A DNA stretch of 64,000 nucleotides from JAQBQB01 sp963846925 (GCA_963846925.1 CAWJXW010000017.1:124001-188000); one strand, 5' to 3'; counted from the first letter of the stretch, positions 51,916 through 61,111 are shown. Notes: generated by a model from the letters alone, not told the origin. Made by a program: numbers and translations.

Positions 51916-53839
51916 ATGCAGCTCGATCCGAAGCTTCGCTTCGACAACTTCATCGTCGGCTCGTCCAACCGGCTGGCCGTCGCGGCCGCGCACGCCGTGG
52001 CCGAGGCGCCAGGCACCGCCTACAACCCGCTCTTCGTCTACAGCGGCTCGGGGCTCGGCAAGACGCACCTCATGAGCGCGATCGGCAACCACGTCGCGCA
52101 GCGCCGGCCGTCGCTTTCCGTCGCCGCGGTCACGCTCGACGAGTTCGTCGGCGAGCTGCACACGGCGATCAGCGACGGGGCGGTCGACGCCTTCAAGTCG
52201 CGCTACCTCGGCGTCGGCGTCCTGCTCATCGACGACATCCAGTTTCTCACCGCGCGCAAAGAGACGCAGAGCGAGTTGCTGCGCATCTTCAACGCGCTCT
52301 CGGGCGACGGACGGCAGATCGTCATGACGAGCGATCGGCCGCCGGCCGAAATCGCCGACGTCGACGAACGGCTCATCACGCGCCTTGCCGGCGGATTGAT
52401 CGTCGACATCGGCGCGCCGGATTACGAGACGCGCATGGCGATCCTCAAGGCCAAGTGCGAGGAGCGCGGCGTGCGGTTCCGCGCCGGCGTGATCGACGAG
52501 GTCGGCCGTCTGGAGTTCGACAACATCCGCGAGCTGCAGGGCGCGCTCAATCGCCTGATCGCCTTCCAGGCGCTCGGCGGCGAGCACGTTTCCGTGGAGA
52601 ACGTGATGGCCGTGCTCGGCGATCTCGCCGAAAGGCGCCGGCGCGTGACGCCGCCGCGGCCGAGCGGAGAGTTCGCGAACTTTCTCACCGACATCACGTC
52701 GGCCGTCGAGCGGCACGTCGAACAGTGGCGGCAGCGCATCTCCGAAGCGATCGGGTACTGGGGCGGCGAGGGCTATCGCACGGCGAGTCTCGAGCGTGCG
52801 CTCCAGGACAGCGCGCCGGCGAACGGCGTCGAGTCGTTTCTGCGCGAATTCGAGGGCCGGGTCAGCCGGCTCCGAGATCTCGAACGGGAAACCGCGCGCG
52901 CCGACGCGTCGATGGCGATCCATCCGTCGTTTCGCGACCCCGACCGCGTCGAGGAGGCCGAGCAGGTGCTCGAACGCGCGCGGCGCATCGCGGCTCCGCC
53001 GGCCGGGCCCGTCGTCGGCGTTCACGCGCTCGGGCTTCGAGGTGGGCGGCAGCAATCAGATGGCCGTGCGCGCCGCGGACGCGATCGTCGGCGCTCCGGG
53101 CGCCCGCTACAACCCGTTGTTCATCCACGGCCCCAGCGGCGTCGGCAAGACGCATCTGCTCAACGCGATCGGGCACGGACTCGCGCCGGCGACGGCCGGC
53201 CGCGGGTCGGTGGCGTGCGTCCCCGCGCAGCTCTTCATCGACGAGCTGATCGCGGCGCTGCAAGAAGGCACGGTCGACCGCTGGCGCGCCCGCTACCGTT
53301 CCGCGTCGGCCCTGCTGCTCGACGACGTGCAGTTCGTGGCCGGAAAGGAGCGCACGCAGGAAGAGCTCTTTCACGTCTTCAACTCGCTGTACGCGGACGG
53401 AAAGCAGCTCGTGCTGGCGAGCGACAGGCCGCCGCGCGAATTGTCGGGGCTCGAGGATCGTCTGCGTTCGCGCTTCGAGGGCGGCCTGGTCGTGCCGATG
53501 CAGGCGCCCGACCGCTCGTTGCGCGAGCGTCTCTACGCGCGCTACCTCCGCGATCTCGGCGTCGAGCCGAACCCGGAGATGATCGTCTACCTCGCCGAGC
53601 GCGCCGTGGCCAGCGTGCGCGAGATCATCGGGATCGCGAATCGGATCGTAGCGTCGGCGGAAGTCGCGGCGGTTCCCGTGACGATCGGCTTCATTCGCGC
53701 CGCGCTCGAGCCGGACGAGACGGAGCCGTCGCGCGCGGCCGCGCTCAAGGCCGCGAGCGATCCGTTTTTCCTCGACCGCGAGAAGGTGATCTGGCAATGG
53801 CCGGATCCCGCGGCGCGTCTGATCGAGGAGGCGCCATGA
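51916..53839 (+). CDS. Tandem DnaA-type AAA+ ATPase protein lacking the DnaA DNA-binding domain, interrupted by a frameshift
   Basis: Two DnaA-like AAA+ modules are encoded in series. Module 1 starts LRFDNFIVGSSNRLAVAAA, with Walker A GSGLGKTH at 44-51 and Walker B LLIDDIQ at 103-109. It ends with a lid segment (IRELQGALNRLI) and a helical linker of about 130 residues. Module 2, in the next frame after a break near 53011-53030, has FEVGGSNQMAVRAA, Walker A GPSGVGKTH, LLLDDVQFV, ASDRPP and an REI-type lid. No DnaA domain IV helix-turn-helix or domain I follows either module. Repaired length is about 641 residues. It sits between mglA and a PATAN gene, so a partner-remodelling role is inferred. 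Confidence 0.82.
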
Positions 53840-53867
53840 CGCGCCGCCTTCGTTCGCGGAGCGTCTG

Positions 53868-55487
53868 ATGGCGATCCGCGGAAACCTCAAGGAGGCTAGC
53901 CTCCCGGACGTGCTCCAGCTTCTGGCGATGGGGAAGAAGACCGGATGCCTGAGCATCACGCACCGCGCGAGCTTCGGCTACATCTATTTCGACAAGGGGC
54001 GCATCTGCTACGCGTCGGTCGTGAATCGGCGCGATCGCCTGGGCGACATGCTCGTGAAGGGCGGCGTGCTGACGCAGGCCCAACTCGACGCCGCGCTCGA
54101 CGCTCAGACCAAGCGCCACGACACGCCGCTCGGCCGCCTGCTCGTCGAACAAGGAGCCGTCACCATCGAGCAGTTGCACCAGGCGGTGGACGTGCAGATT
54201 CGCGAGGCCGTGTATTTCCTGTTCACCTGGCACCACGGCACGTTCAACTTCGAGTCGGACGTCGCGCCGGAAGGCCAGGATCAACTCGTCTCGATCAACC
54301 CCGAGTCGCTGTTGCTCGAGGGCGCGCGCCGCGTGGACGAGTGGAGCCTCGTCGAAAAGAAGATCCCGACCTTCGACCTGATCTTCGCGGCCGATCACAA
54401 CCGGATCCTGAAGAGCGACGCCGAGCTCACCGACGAGCAGACGTGCGTGCTCGAGCAGATCGACGGCATGCGCGACGTGCAGGGAATCATCGACGCCACC
54501 GGCCTCGTGGAGTTCGAGGTCGGCAAGGCGCTGCTCGGACTTCTGAACGCCGGGTTCATCCATCGGATCGGAAAAACAGCGCCAGCTCCCGCCGTGGCCG
54601 CCAACGGTCGCGCGGAAGAGCACCGCAACCTCGGGGTCGCGTTCTTCAAGACCGGCATGTTCGAGGAGTCGTTGCGCGAGTTCCGGCGCGTGATCGAGCT
54701 GCGCGACGACGACACCTCGGCGCGCTACTACATCGGGCTCGTCTTCGCGCGTCAGACGAAGTGGGAGGAAGCGGCGGCCGCGCTCAGGGAATGCGCGTCG
54801 CGCGCGGCCGCGAGGCCGGTGGTGTTTCACAATCTGGCGTTCGTTCTCGAGCAGCAGCATCGCTACGACGAGGCTCGCGCCGCGCTGAAGACCGCGATCG
54901 AACGTGGCGCCGCGAAGGACCCGCGCGTACGAACGTCGCTCGGCGTCGTGTGTTTGCTCACCGGAGATCTCGCCGCCGCCGACGAAGCGTTGACGGGCGC
55001 GCGGTCGCTGTTCGGCGCCAAGCCGCCGACGGCGGCATGGTTTCACTTCGCTGCGCTCGCCGCCGCGCTCCGCGGCGACGCTCGGCGCGCCGCGTCGATC
55101 CTCACCGACGGCGTGGCGGCGTACCCGCACGCCGCCACGCTCCACAACAACCTCGCGGCGGTGAACGAGCGGCTCGGCGACTACGACGCCGCGTACGCGG
55201 CCGCGGAGCGCGGCCTGCACGAGGACGCCGGCATCGCGCATCTGCACAAGAACATCGGCGATTTGCGCTATCGGGCCGCGCGGTACGATGAAGCGCTCGA
55301 GGCGTACTCGCGCGCGACCCGCGCCAACCCCGAGATCGGGCCGGACACCTACCTCAAGCTGGGGAACATCCGCCTTCGCAGGATGGAGCGGGAGGAAGCC
55401 CTGCGCTGTTGGGAGCGGGCGCTCGAGCTCGACCCCGACAACGCCATCGTGCGCTCGAACCTCGAGTCGGTCCGCCAGGCATACTGA
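53868..55487 (+). CDS. PATAN (DUF4388)-TPR protein
   Basis: The 539-residue protein has an N-terminal PATAN module (GNLKEASLPDVLQLLAMGKK, IYFDKGRICYASV), a linking segment like that of the other PATAN protein (LVSINPESLLLEGARRVDEW), and seven to eight TPRs from about residue 245 to the end. The shared arrangement shows that the two PATAN proteins are paralogues. The ATG overlaps a 10-codon frame that bridges from the AAA+ gene stop; the end overlaps cheR as TGATG. Confidence 0.85.
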   Translation: MAIRGNLKEASLPDVLQLLAMGKKTGCLSITHRASFGYIYFDKGRICYASVVNRRDRLGDMLVKGGVLTQAQLDAALDAQTKRHDTPLGRLLVEQGAVTIEQLHQAVDVQIREAVYFLFTWHHGTFNFESDVAPEGQDQLVSINPESLLLEGARRVDEWSLVEKKIPTFDLIFAADHNRILKSDAELTDEQTCVLEQIDGMRDVQGIIDATGLVEFEVGKALLGLLNAGFIHRIGKTAPAPAVAANGRAEEHRNLGVAFFKTGMFEESLREFRRVIELRDDDTSARYYIGLVFARQTKWEEAAAALRECASRAAARPVVFHNLAFVLEQQHRYDEARAALKTAIERGAAKDPRVRTSLGVVCLLTGDLAAADEALTGARSLFGAKPPTAAWFHFAALAAALRGDARRAASILTDGVAAYPHAATLHNNLAAVNERLGDYDAAYAAAERGLHEDAGIAHLHKNIGDLRYRAARYDEALEAYSRATRANPEIGPDTYLKLGNIRLRRMEREEALRCWERALELDPDNAIVRSNLESVRQAY

Positions 55488-56302
55488 TGGTCGAGCGAGC
55501 TACCGGCGACTTTCTCGCCCTGACCCGCAAGATCTCCGTCGAACGCGGATTCGGCTGCGCGAGCTACAAGGAGAAGTGCCTGCAGCGGCGGATCGCGGTT
55601 CGCATGCGAGCCCGCGGCGTGCATACGTACGGTGAATATTCCCGCGTGCTCGACTCCGACGCCTCGGAGTACGAGCGCCTGCTCGACGCGCTGACAATCA
55701 ACGTCACCAAGCTGTTCAGGAACTGGGAGGCGTATCGCGCGGTCGCGACGCACGTGGTTCCCGCGCTCTGGTCGGCCCCGCTGTCCACGATTCGCGTGTG
55801 GAGCGCCGGGTGCTCGTCCGGACACGAGCCCTACTCGCTCGCGGTGCTCTTCCATCGCCACGCCGACCAGGCCCGCGAGCTCTCGCGGTTGTCGCGCGTC
55901 GACGTGTTGGGGACGGATATCGACCGGCGGTCGCTCGCGGCGGCGCGGCACGGACAGTTCTCGGAGCCCGATTTTTCCGAAACACCGGCCGACCTGCGCG
56001 AGCGCTACTTCTCGCCGACGTTGCCGTTCGCGGTCTCGCCGTCGGTGCGGAGCATGGTGCGTTTCGAGAAGCGCGATCTCCTCGCCGAGCCGGCGCCCGG
56101 CGGACCGCTCCATCTGATCGCATGCCGCAACGTGCTGATCTATTTCGATCGCGACACGCAAGCGCGGCTCTTCGAGGTGTTCCACGACGCGCTCGCGCCG
56201 GGCGGATTCCTGTTGCTCGGCAAAGTCGAAACCGTGCTCGGACCGGCGCGACCGAAGTTCAACGTCGTCGACGCGCGCGAACGGATCTTCCGCCGCAAAT
56301 GA
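55487..56302 (+). CDS. cheR: CheR chemoreceptor methyltransferase
   Basis: The 271-residue SAM-dependent enzyme methylates glutamates on chemoreceptors. An N-terminal helical domain (YKEKCLQRRIAVRMRARGV, VTKLFRN) precedes the SAM-binding fold with VWSAGCSSGHEPYSLA, GTDID and CRNVLIYFD. It lacks a TPR or pentapeptide-binding extension. The ATG at 55487 overlaps the preceding stop. No methyl-accepting receptor gene is in the window, so its substrate must be elsewhere or unconventional. Confidence 0.94.
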   Translation: MVERATGDFLALTRKISVERGFGCASYKEKCLQRRIAVRMRARGVHTYGEYSRVLDSDASEYERLLDALTINVTKLFRNWEAYRAVATHVVPALWSAPLSTIRVWSAGCSSGHEPYSLAVLFHRHADQARELSRLSRVDVLGTDIDRRSLAAARHGQFSEPDFSETPADLRERYFSPTLPFAVSPSVRSMVRFEKRDLLAEPAPGGPLHLIACRNVLIYFDRDTQARLFEVFHDALAPGGFLLLGKVETVLGPARPKFNVVDARERIFRRK

Positions 56303-56796
56303 TCGCCGATCCCTGCGAGGTTCGCGTGAAGGTCGCCGACTACGCGGTGGCCGCCGACGGTCTGATCACGACCATCGGCTTGGGGTCGTGCGTCGCCATC
56401 ATGCTCTACGACTCGGTGGCTCGCATCGGCGGGCTCGCGCACGTCCTGCTCCCCGAAGAATCAATGTCGCGCGACCGGACGAATCCGGCGAAGTTCCCGG
56501 CGACGGCCGTGCCGCTCCTGCTGGAGCAGATGCAGAAGCTCGGCGCGCTCCCCGGCCGCGTCCGCGCGAAAATCGCCGGCGGCGCGAGCATGTTCGCCAA
56601 CTTCTCGTCGGCCAGCGGGGGGGGGATCAACATCGGCGAGCGCAACATCGCCGCCGTGCGCGAGGCGCTGGCGTCGCGCCGGATCGAGATCGTCGGCGAG
56701 GACACCGGCAGCGACCACGGTCGCAGCGTGTACTTCTATCTGACGGACGGACGCGTCGAGGTCCGGTCGGTGCGGAAGGGGTCGCGTGTCCTCTAA
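56299..56796 (+). CDS. cheD: CheD receptor glutamine deamidase
   Basis: The 165-residue protein has the CheD catalytic cysteine at Cys31 in GLGSCVAIM and histidine at His48 in AHVLLPE, with GGASMF and NIGERN downstream. CheD deamidates receptor glutamines and stimulates CheC. A nine-G tract (56616-56624 region) encodes the glycines before INIGERN, a site where slippage would truncate the protein. It overlaps cheR by four and cheB by eleven bases. Confidence 0.93.
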   Translation: MIADPCEVRVKVADYAVAADGLITTIGLGSCVAIMLYDSVARIGGLAHVLLPEESMSRDRTNPAKFPATAVPLLLEQMQKLGALPGRVRAKIAGGASMFANFSSASGGGINIGERNIAAVREALASRRIEIVGEDTGSDHGRSVYFYLTDGRVEVRSVRKGSRVL

Positions 56797-57856
56797 GCGC
56801 CGCGTGCTCGTCGTCGACGACAGCGCCTTCATGCGGCGGCTGATCTCGCAGATCCTCGAGGAATCGGGGGAGTTCGAGGTCGCCGGCGTCGCGCGCGACG
56901 GGAATGAAGCGCTCGGACTCGTCCACGCGCTCAACCCCGACATCGTCACGCTCGACGTGGACATGCCGGAGCTCGACGGGCTCGGGGCGCTCGGCCACAT
57001 CATGAGCGCCGCGCCGCGCCCCGTCGTCATGTTGAGCGCGGGAACGACGAAGGGCGGACAGGCGGCGACGCTTCGCGCGCTCGAGCTCGGGGCCGTGGAC
57101 TTCGTGCTCAAGCCGTCGGGGTCGATCAGCCTCGATCTCGCGACGATCGCGCCTCGGCTCCTCGATGCACTCCGCGCCGCCGCCGCCGCCAACCCCGCCG
57201 GACTGCGCCAGCTCCAGCGCCGCACGCCCATCATGGTGGAGCGCGTCGCACCGGCAGGGCCGCCTGCATCGAGCGCGGTGGTGATCGCCGCGTCCACCGG
57301 CGGCCCGCGCGCGCTCGCCGCCATCGTCCCGCACTTGCCGCGCGCGATTCCCGCCGCGGTGCTCATCGTGCAGCATATGCCGCGCGGCTTCACGAAGAGC
57401 TTCGCGCAGCGACTCGACTCCATGAGCGCGATTCCGATCGCCGAGGCCGAAGAGGGGGAGCCGGTCGTGCACGGCCGCGTGTACGTCGCCCCCGGCGGCC
57501 AGCACCTCACGGTCCGCGACGACGGCGCGGGCCCGGTGATCGCGCTCGACGAGCGGCCGCCCGTGTGGGGAGTGCGGCCGGCGGCCGATCTGCTCTTCCA
57601 TTCGGCCGTCGACGTGTTCGGATCGTCGGTGCTGGCCGTCGTGCTCACCGGAATGGGGCGTGACGCGGCCGACGGCACTCGAGCGATTCGGAACGCGGGC
57701 GGCCGGGCCGTGATTCAGGATCGCGAGACCGCGACGATCTTCGGCATGCCGAGCGCCGCGTTGCAGTTGGCGGGAGCGGATTGCGTCGCCCCGCTGCCCG
57801 AGATCGGGCGCCTCATCGGCCGAATGGCGGCCGAGGAGGTTGGTCATGTTCCGTGA
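56786..57856 (+). CDS. cheB: CheB protein-glutamate methylesterase
   Basis: The 356-residue protein combines a receiver domain (phospho-Asp57 in LDVDMPELDG, lysine in VLKPSG) with a methylesterase domain. The triad appears in IAASTGGPRAL (Ser, near 171), IVQHMPRGF (His, near 198) and TGMGRDAADG (Asp, near 292). It removes methyl groups added by CheR and deamidates receptors. The GTG start lies inside cheD. Confidence 0.95.
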   Translation: MSSKRRVLVVDDSAFMRRLISQILEESGEFEVAGVARDGNEALGLVHALNPDIVTLDVDMPELDGLGALGHIMSAAPRPVVMLSAGTTKGGQAATLRALELGAVDFVLKPSGSISLDLATIAPRLLDALRAAAAANPAGLRQLQRRTPIMVERVAPAGPPASSAVVIAASTGGPRALAAIVPHLPRAIPAAVLIVQHMPRGFTKSFAQRLDSMSAIPIAEAEEGEPVVHGRVYVAPGGQHLTVRDDGAGPVIALDERPPVWGVRPAADLLFHSAVDVFGSSVLAVVLTGMGRDAADGTRAIRNAGGRAVIQDRETATIFGMPSAALQLAGADCVAPLPEIGRLIGRMAAEEVGHVP

Positions 57857-58328
57857 CGGCGTGGCGCGAGTTCTCGTCTTCCGGGTTGGCGGCGAACGCT
57901 TTGCGGTTTCGCTGCCGGCAGTCGCCGAAGTCATCGAGTCGCCTGAGCTCCAACGAATGCCCGACGCGCCGGAACACGTGCGCGGCGTCGCGACGCTGCG
58001 TGGAGAATTGCTCTCGGTCTACGACCCGCTCGCGCTTCTCGGCGCTTCGGGGGCGCCGGCGCCATCCGTCGACGCCCACGAGACACCGGGCGGCGGAGCG
58101 ACGCTCGTCTTCAGCCTCGGCCGCGGCCATCGCGTCGGTCTTGCCGTCGACGACGTGTACGACACGATCACGATCGCAGAATCTGAGCTGCGCGGCGTAC
58201 CGGGCAGCGACGGGTCCGACGGGGCGCTCGTCGGTCTCGTGTTGCGCGGCTCGGAGTTGATCGGCGTGCTCGATGTCCCTGCCTTGCTCGACAGTGTACT
58301 GGCGACGTCGCCCGGAGGGAATGAATGA
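57846..58328 (+). CDS. cheW: CheW-type coupling protein 2
   Basis: The 160-residue CheW-domain protein contains VFRVGGERFAVSLPAVAEVIE, MPDAPEHVRGVATLRGELLS and GLVLRGSELIGVLDVPALL. It starts at ATG 57846 (or TTG 57840) inside the cheB end and overlaps the next gene by four bases. It differs from CheW 1 in sequence, so separate coupling roles are possible. Confidence 0.9.
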   Translation: MFRDGVARVLVFRVGGERFAVSLPAVAEVIESPELQRMPDAPEHVRGVATLRGELLSVYDPLALLGASGAPAPSVDAHETPGGGATLVFSLGRGHRVGLAVDDVYDTITIAESELRGVPGSDGSDGALVGLVLRGSELIGVLDVPALLDSVLATSPGGNE

Positions 58329-59686
58329 AGACCAACAACAGCACCGGAGTGGGCGTCAAACTCGTCGTCTTCCAGCTCGGCGTGGACCTGTTCGCCGCCG
58401 ACGTGCTCGCGGTCGATCGCGTGCTGCGTTATTCGCCTCCCAACAGCGTGCCCGATGTCCCGCGCTGGGTCGAGGGCGTGACCGAACACCGGGGAGAGGT
58501 GATTCCGGTGATCGATCTGCGCCGCCGCATCGAGCTAGCCGAAACGACGATCACGCCCGAGACGCGGACGCTGGTGCTCAACACGAGCACGGGCCGCGTG
58601 GGCGCGATCGTGGACGCGGTGCTCGAAGTCGCCGTCGTGCCGATCGAGTCGATGTCGCCGCCGCCGGCCCTGTTCAAGGGCGTAGCGACGGACGTCATCC
58701 GGGCGGTCACCAAGATTCGCGACCAGCTCGTGGTGGTGCTCGACGTGGACCGCGTGATGTGGAACGCCGACCGCATCGTGGTCGAGCATGGAGCACAGGA
58801 CTGGGGGGTCGGCGGGGGGGGGGAGGACCTGCTGTTGACTGAGGCGTTGATGGACGGGCTGCGCGCGCGACGCGCGCTACTGGACGCGCGTCTCGACGCG
58901 CCGGACGCCGGCGCGAAGCTCGACGCGCTCAAGGCGGACATCGGCGCGTTGTTCAAGACCATCGACCAGGAGTACCGCGAGCTGGGCGCGTTGCGCGAGG
59001 AAGTCCTCGCCCTCGTCGAGAAATGGAAATGCGTTCGGTCGTCGAGCGCCGCGGTCGCGCCGCATCTCGACGGCGCCAAGCCGGCGGTGCACAGCGACCA
59101 CCTCGGCGCGTCGACGTTCATCGAGAAGGGGTGGCACAAAATCTCGGCGGGCGAGTACAGCGAGGCCGACGCGCACCTCACGAAGGCGCTCGAGCTGGCG
59201 CCCGGCGACCCGCAGGCGGAGTCGCTGCTCGGCTGGTCGCTCATGCTGCAGGACCGCTACGACGACGCGCTGGTGAGCTTTCAGCGTGTCCTCGTGAAAG
59301 AGCCGATGAACGCCCTGGCGCGGGTGAACCTCGGCTACATCTGCCTCAAGAAGCGTATCTTTGGAGAGGCGATCGAACATCTCTCGAAGGCGATCAGACT
59401 CGACAACGACAAGAAGGCGACGCTCTACGCGCACTTCTATCTGGGCCTGGTCTATCTCGAGCGGGAAATGTTCGAGGACGCGCAGACGTTCTTCCAGAAG
59501 ACGCTGATTCTGGGACCGAACCTGATCGAGGCGTACTTCGAGCTCGGCCGCGCGTACTGGTTCAACTCGCAGCGTGACAAGGCGACGTCGACGTGGCAGG
59601 CCGGATTCGCGGCGAACAAGTTCAATCCGTGGGGGAAGCGCTGCGTCGAGGCCATCGAGACGGTGACCGCCGGCGGCGTGCCCTGA
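58325..59686 (+). CDS. CheW-TPR fusion protein
   Basis: The 453-residue protein has an N-terminal CheW domain (VVFQLGVDLFAADVLAVDRV, PRWVEGVTEHRGEVIPVIDL) to about residue 150. A coiled segment follows, including a ten-G tract at about 58814-58823, then five to six TPRs from about 265 to the end (WHKISAGEYSEADAHLTKAL). It would let a Che coupling module dock other proteins, perhaps the TPR/PATAN scaffolds. It ends 3 bases into the following gene. Confidence 0.87.
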   Translation: MKTNNSTGVGVKLVVFQLGVDLFAADVLAVDRVLRYSPPNSVPDVPRWVEGVTEHRGEVIPVIDLRRRIELAETTITPETRTLVLNTSTGRVGAIVDAVLEVAVVPIESMSPPPALFKGVATDVIRAVTKIRDQLVVVLDVDRVMWNADRIVVEHGAQDWGVGGGGEDLLLTEALMDGLRARRALLDARLDAPDAGAKLDALKADIGALFKTIDQEYRELGALREEVLALVEKWKCVRSSSAAVAPHLDGAKPAVHSDHLGASTFIEKGWHKISAGEYSEADAHLTKALELAPGDPQAESLLGWSLMLQDRYDDALVSFQRVLVKEPMNALARVNLGYICLKKRIFGEAIEHLSKAIRLDNDKKATLYAHFYLGLVYLEREMFEDAQTFFQKTLILGPNLIEAYFELGRAYWFNSQRDKATSTWQAGFAANKFNPWGKRCVEAIETVTAGGVP

Positions 59687-60674
59687 TTTTTCGTCGCGCG
59701 GCCGTCGCGGTCGCGCTCTGCGGGGGGGGGCTCTATGGCCGTGCACCGCGGCGGCACAAGACGCGCCGCTCCGCCTCGACCGGTCGCGATTCACGGCGCT
59801 GTTCTACCCGAGTGAGCAAACCCTCGCGCGGTCGTTGATTAATCTCGCCATCGCGAACGACACGTTTCCCGGCCTGCCGCGGCCGACGCAGCACGTGCTC
59901 ATCGCGATCGCGCCCGACAAACGCCGGTTTCGTGATTGGGTCGGTCCGCACGCGCCGGAGTGGGGAGCCGCGGTCGCGTTCCCCGACTCGCGCCGCATCG
60001 TGATGCAGGGCCGCTCGGCCGGCGCGGACGCGGGCGACCCGCGCGAAGTATTTCGTCACGAGCTCGCCCACCTGGCCCTGCACGAGTACCTGGGCGATCT
60101 CGCCCCGCGGTGGTTCGACGAGGGCTACGCGAGTTACGCGGCGCGAGAGACCGGTCGCACCGACGCCTTGGCCGCGAACCTCGCTCTGGTGATCAAAGGC
60201 ACGCCGACCCTCGATGAGCTCGACAGCGAATTCTTCGAAGGAGCGACGACGGCCCAGACGGCGTACGCGCTCGCCTACGGTGCGGTCGATCAATTGGCGT
60301 TGCTCGACACGACGCACGGCTTGTCCCGCTTCTTCGCGACGTGGAAGAAGGAGGGCACGATGGAACGGGCCATTCGCCTGAACTACGGCATCACGATGGC
60401 GGAATTCGAGCAGCGGTGGCAGCGTCAGACGCGGCGACGGTACGGCGGTCTGGCGCTGATCGGCGACGTGACGTTGGCCGGACTGTTGCTGCTGGTGATC
60501 ATCGCTCCGCTCTACGTGCTGCGCGCGCAGCGGGATCGGCGCAGGATGGCAGCCCTGGTGGAGGCCGACCGGATCGCCGAAGCCGCGGCGCGGGAGAGCG
60601 CGATCGAGGCCCTGTTGCGCGGGGACGAACCGCCGGAATCGGGGAGCGAGCCGACGCCGTCGCCGCCTTCTTAA
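59683..60674 (+). CDS. Secreted or membrane-bound peptidase-MA-like zinc protein, frame-broken at a poly-G tract
   Basis: From TTG 59835 the frame encodes a gluzincin-type domain with HELAHLALHEY and the third ligand in WFDEGYASYAARE. A single membrane helix follows near the C-terminus (LAGLLLLVIIAPLYVL), then a basic cytoplasmic tail. A signal peptide-like start (IFRRAAVAVALCGGG) lies upstream in another frame. The two join if the nine-G run at 59722-59730 were seven or ten G, giving about 330 residues. No standard start codon precedes the signal; CTG at 59683 is shown. It is the last gene of the chemosensory cluster. Confidence 0.72.
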
Positions 60675-60726
60675 CCTCGCCGTAATGTTGCGGTCATCAT
60701 CGCGTAACTTCGCGTCAGGACTTTGC

Positions 60727-60755
60727 TTGACACCCCTAACGTGGTGGTCTACACT
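60727..60755 (+). promoter_or_regulatory. Sigma-70-type promoter
   Basis: A perfect -35 TTGACA at 60727-60732 and a -10 TACACT at 60750-60755 are separated by exactly 17 bases. The ATG of the small gene follows nine bases after the -10, and the tRNA-Val gene lies beyond, so both may be transcribed from here. Confidence 0.8.
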
Positions 60756-60764
60756 ACACGCCCT

Positions 60765-60935
60765 ATGGTGGAGACCGGAACGGAAACACGTACACGACGC
60801 TGGATGTGGTGGGGACTCGCGGGGTTGGTCATCGTCGCGGGTTTTGCCGATCTCGCGCGCGGTGGTGAAACCATCGCCCCGATCCTTCTGGCCGTCGGCT
60901 ACTGCGTCCTCGTTCCGATCGCGATTTTGAAGTAG
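60765..60935 (+). CDS. Small two-helix membrane protein (56 aa)
   Basis: An ATG just after a consensus promoter opens a 56-residue frame with a basic start (TGTETRTRRW), a first hydrophobic helix (MWWGLAGLVIVAGFADLA), a short loop and a second helix (ILLAVGYCVLVPIAIL) ending in lysine. No family is recognised. The gene is followed after 18 bases by tRNA-Val. Confidence 0.6.
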   Translation: MVETGTETRTRRWMWWGLAGLVIVAGFADLARGGETIAPILLAVGYCVLVPIAILK

Positions 60936-60953
60936 TTGATCGGCGTAGAGGGC

Positions 60954-61027
60954 GGGCGAATAGCTCAGTTGGTTAGAGCACCTGCCTTACACGCAGGGGG
61001 TCGGGGGTTCGAGTCCCTCTTCGCCCA
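60954..61027 (+). tRNA. tRNA-Val (anticodon TAC)
   Basis: The 74-base cloverleaf has the acceptor stem GGGCGAA/TTCGCCC, D-arm TAGCTCAGTTGGTTAGAGC, anticodon stem CCTGC/GCAGG around loop CTTACAC, and T-loop TTCGAGT. The discriminator is A and no CCA is encoded. The anticodon TAC reads valine GTA codons and, by wobble, others. Confidence 0.97.
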
Positions 61028-61111
61028 TTTGACTGGCAGGCCGCATGCGATGACGAACCGGGGCACGCGACGCGGGGTATCTTGGATCAACGTTTGGGAG
61101 GAAAGGGACTG

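Noticed and set aside
51916..53839. True replication initiator dnaA and a nearby origin
   Set aside because: No DNA-binding domain IV, no dnaN or rpmH neighbours, and no DnaA-box cluster was seen.
53836..53868. Ten-codon ORF between the AAA+ gene and the PATAN-TPR gene
   Set aside because: It only bridges two overlapping stop/start pairs and is too short to judge; at most it helps translational coupling.
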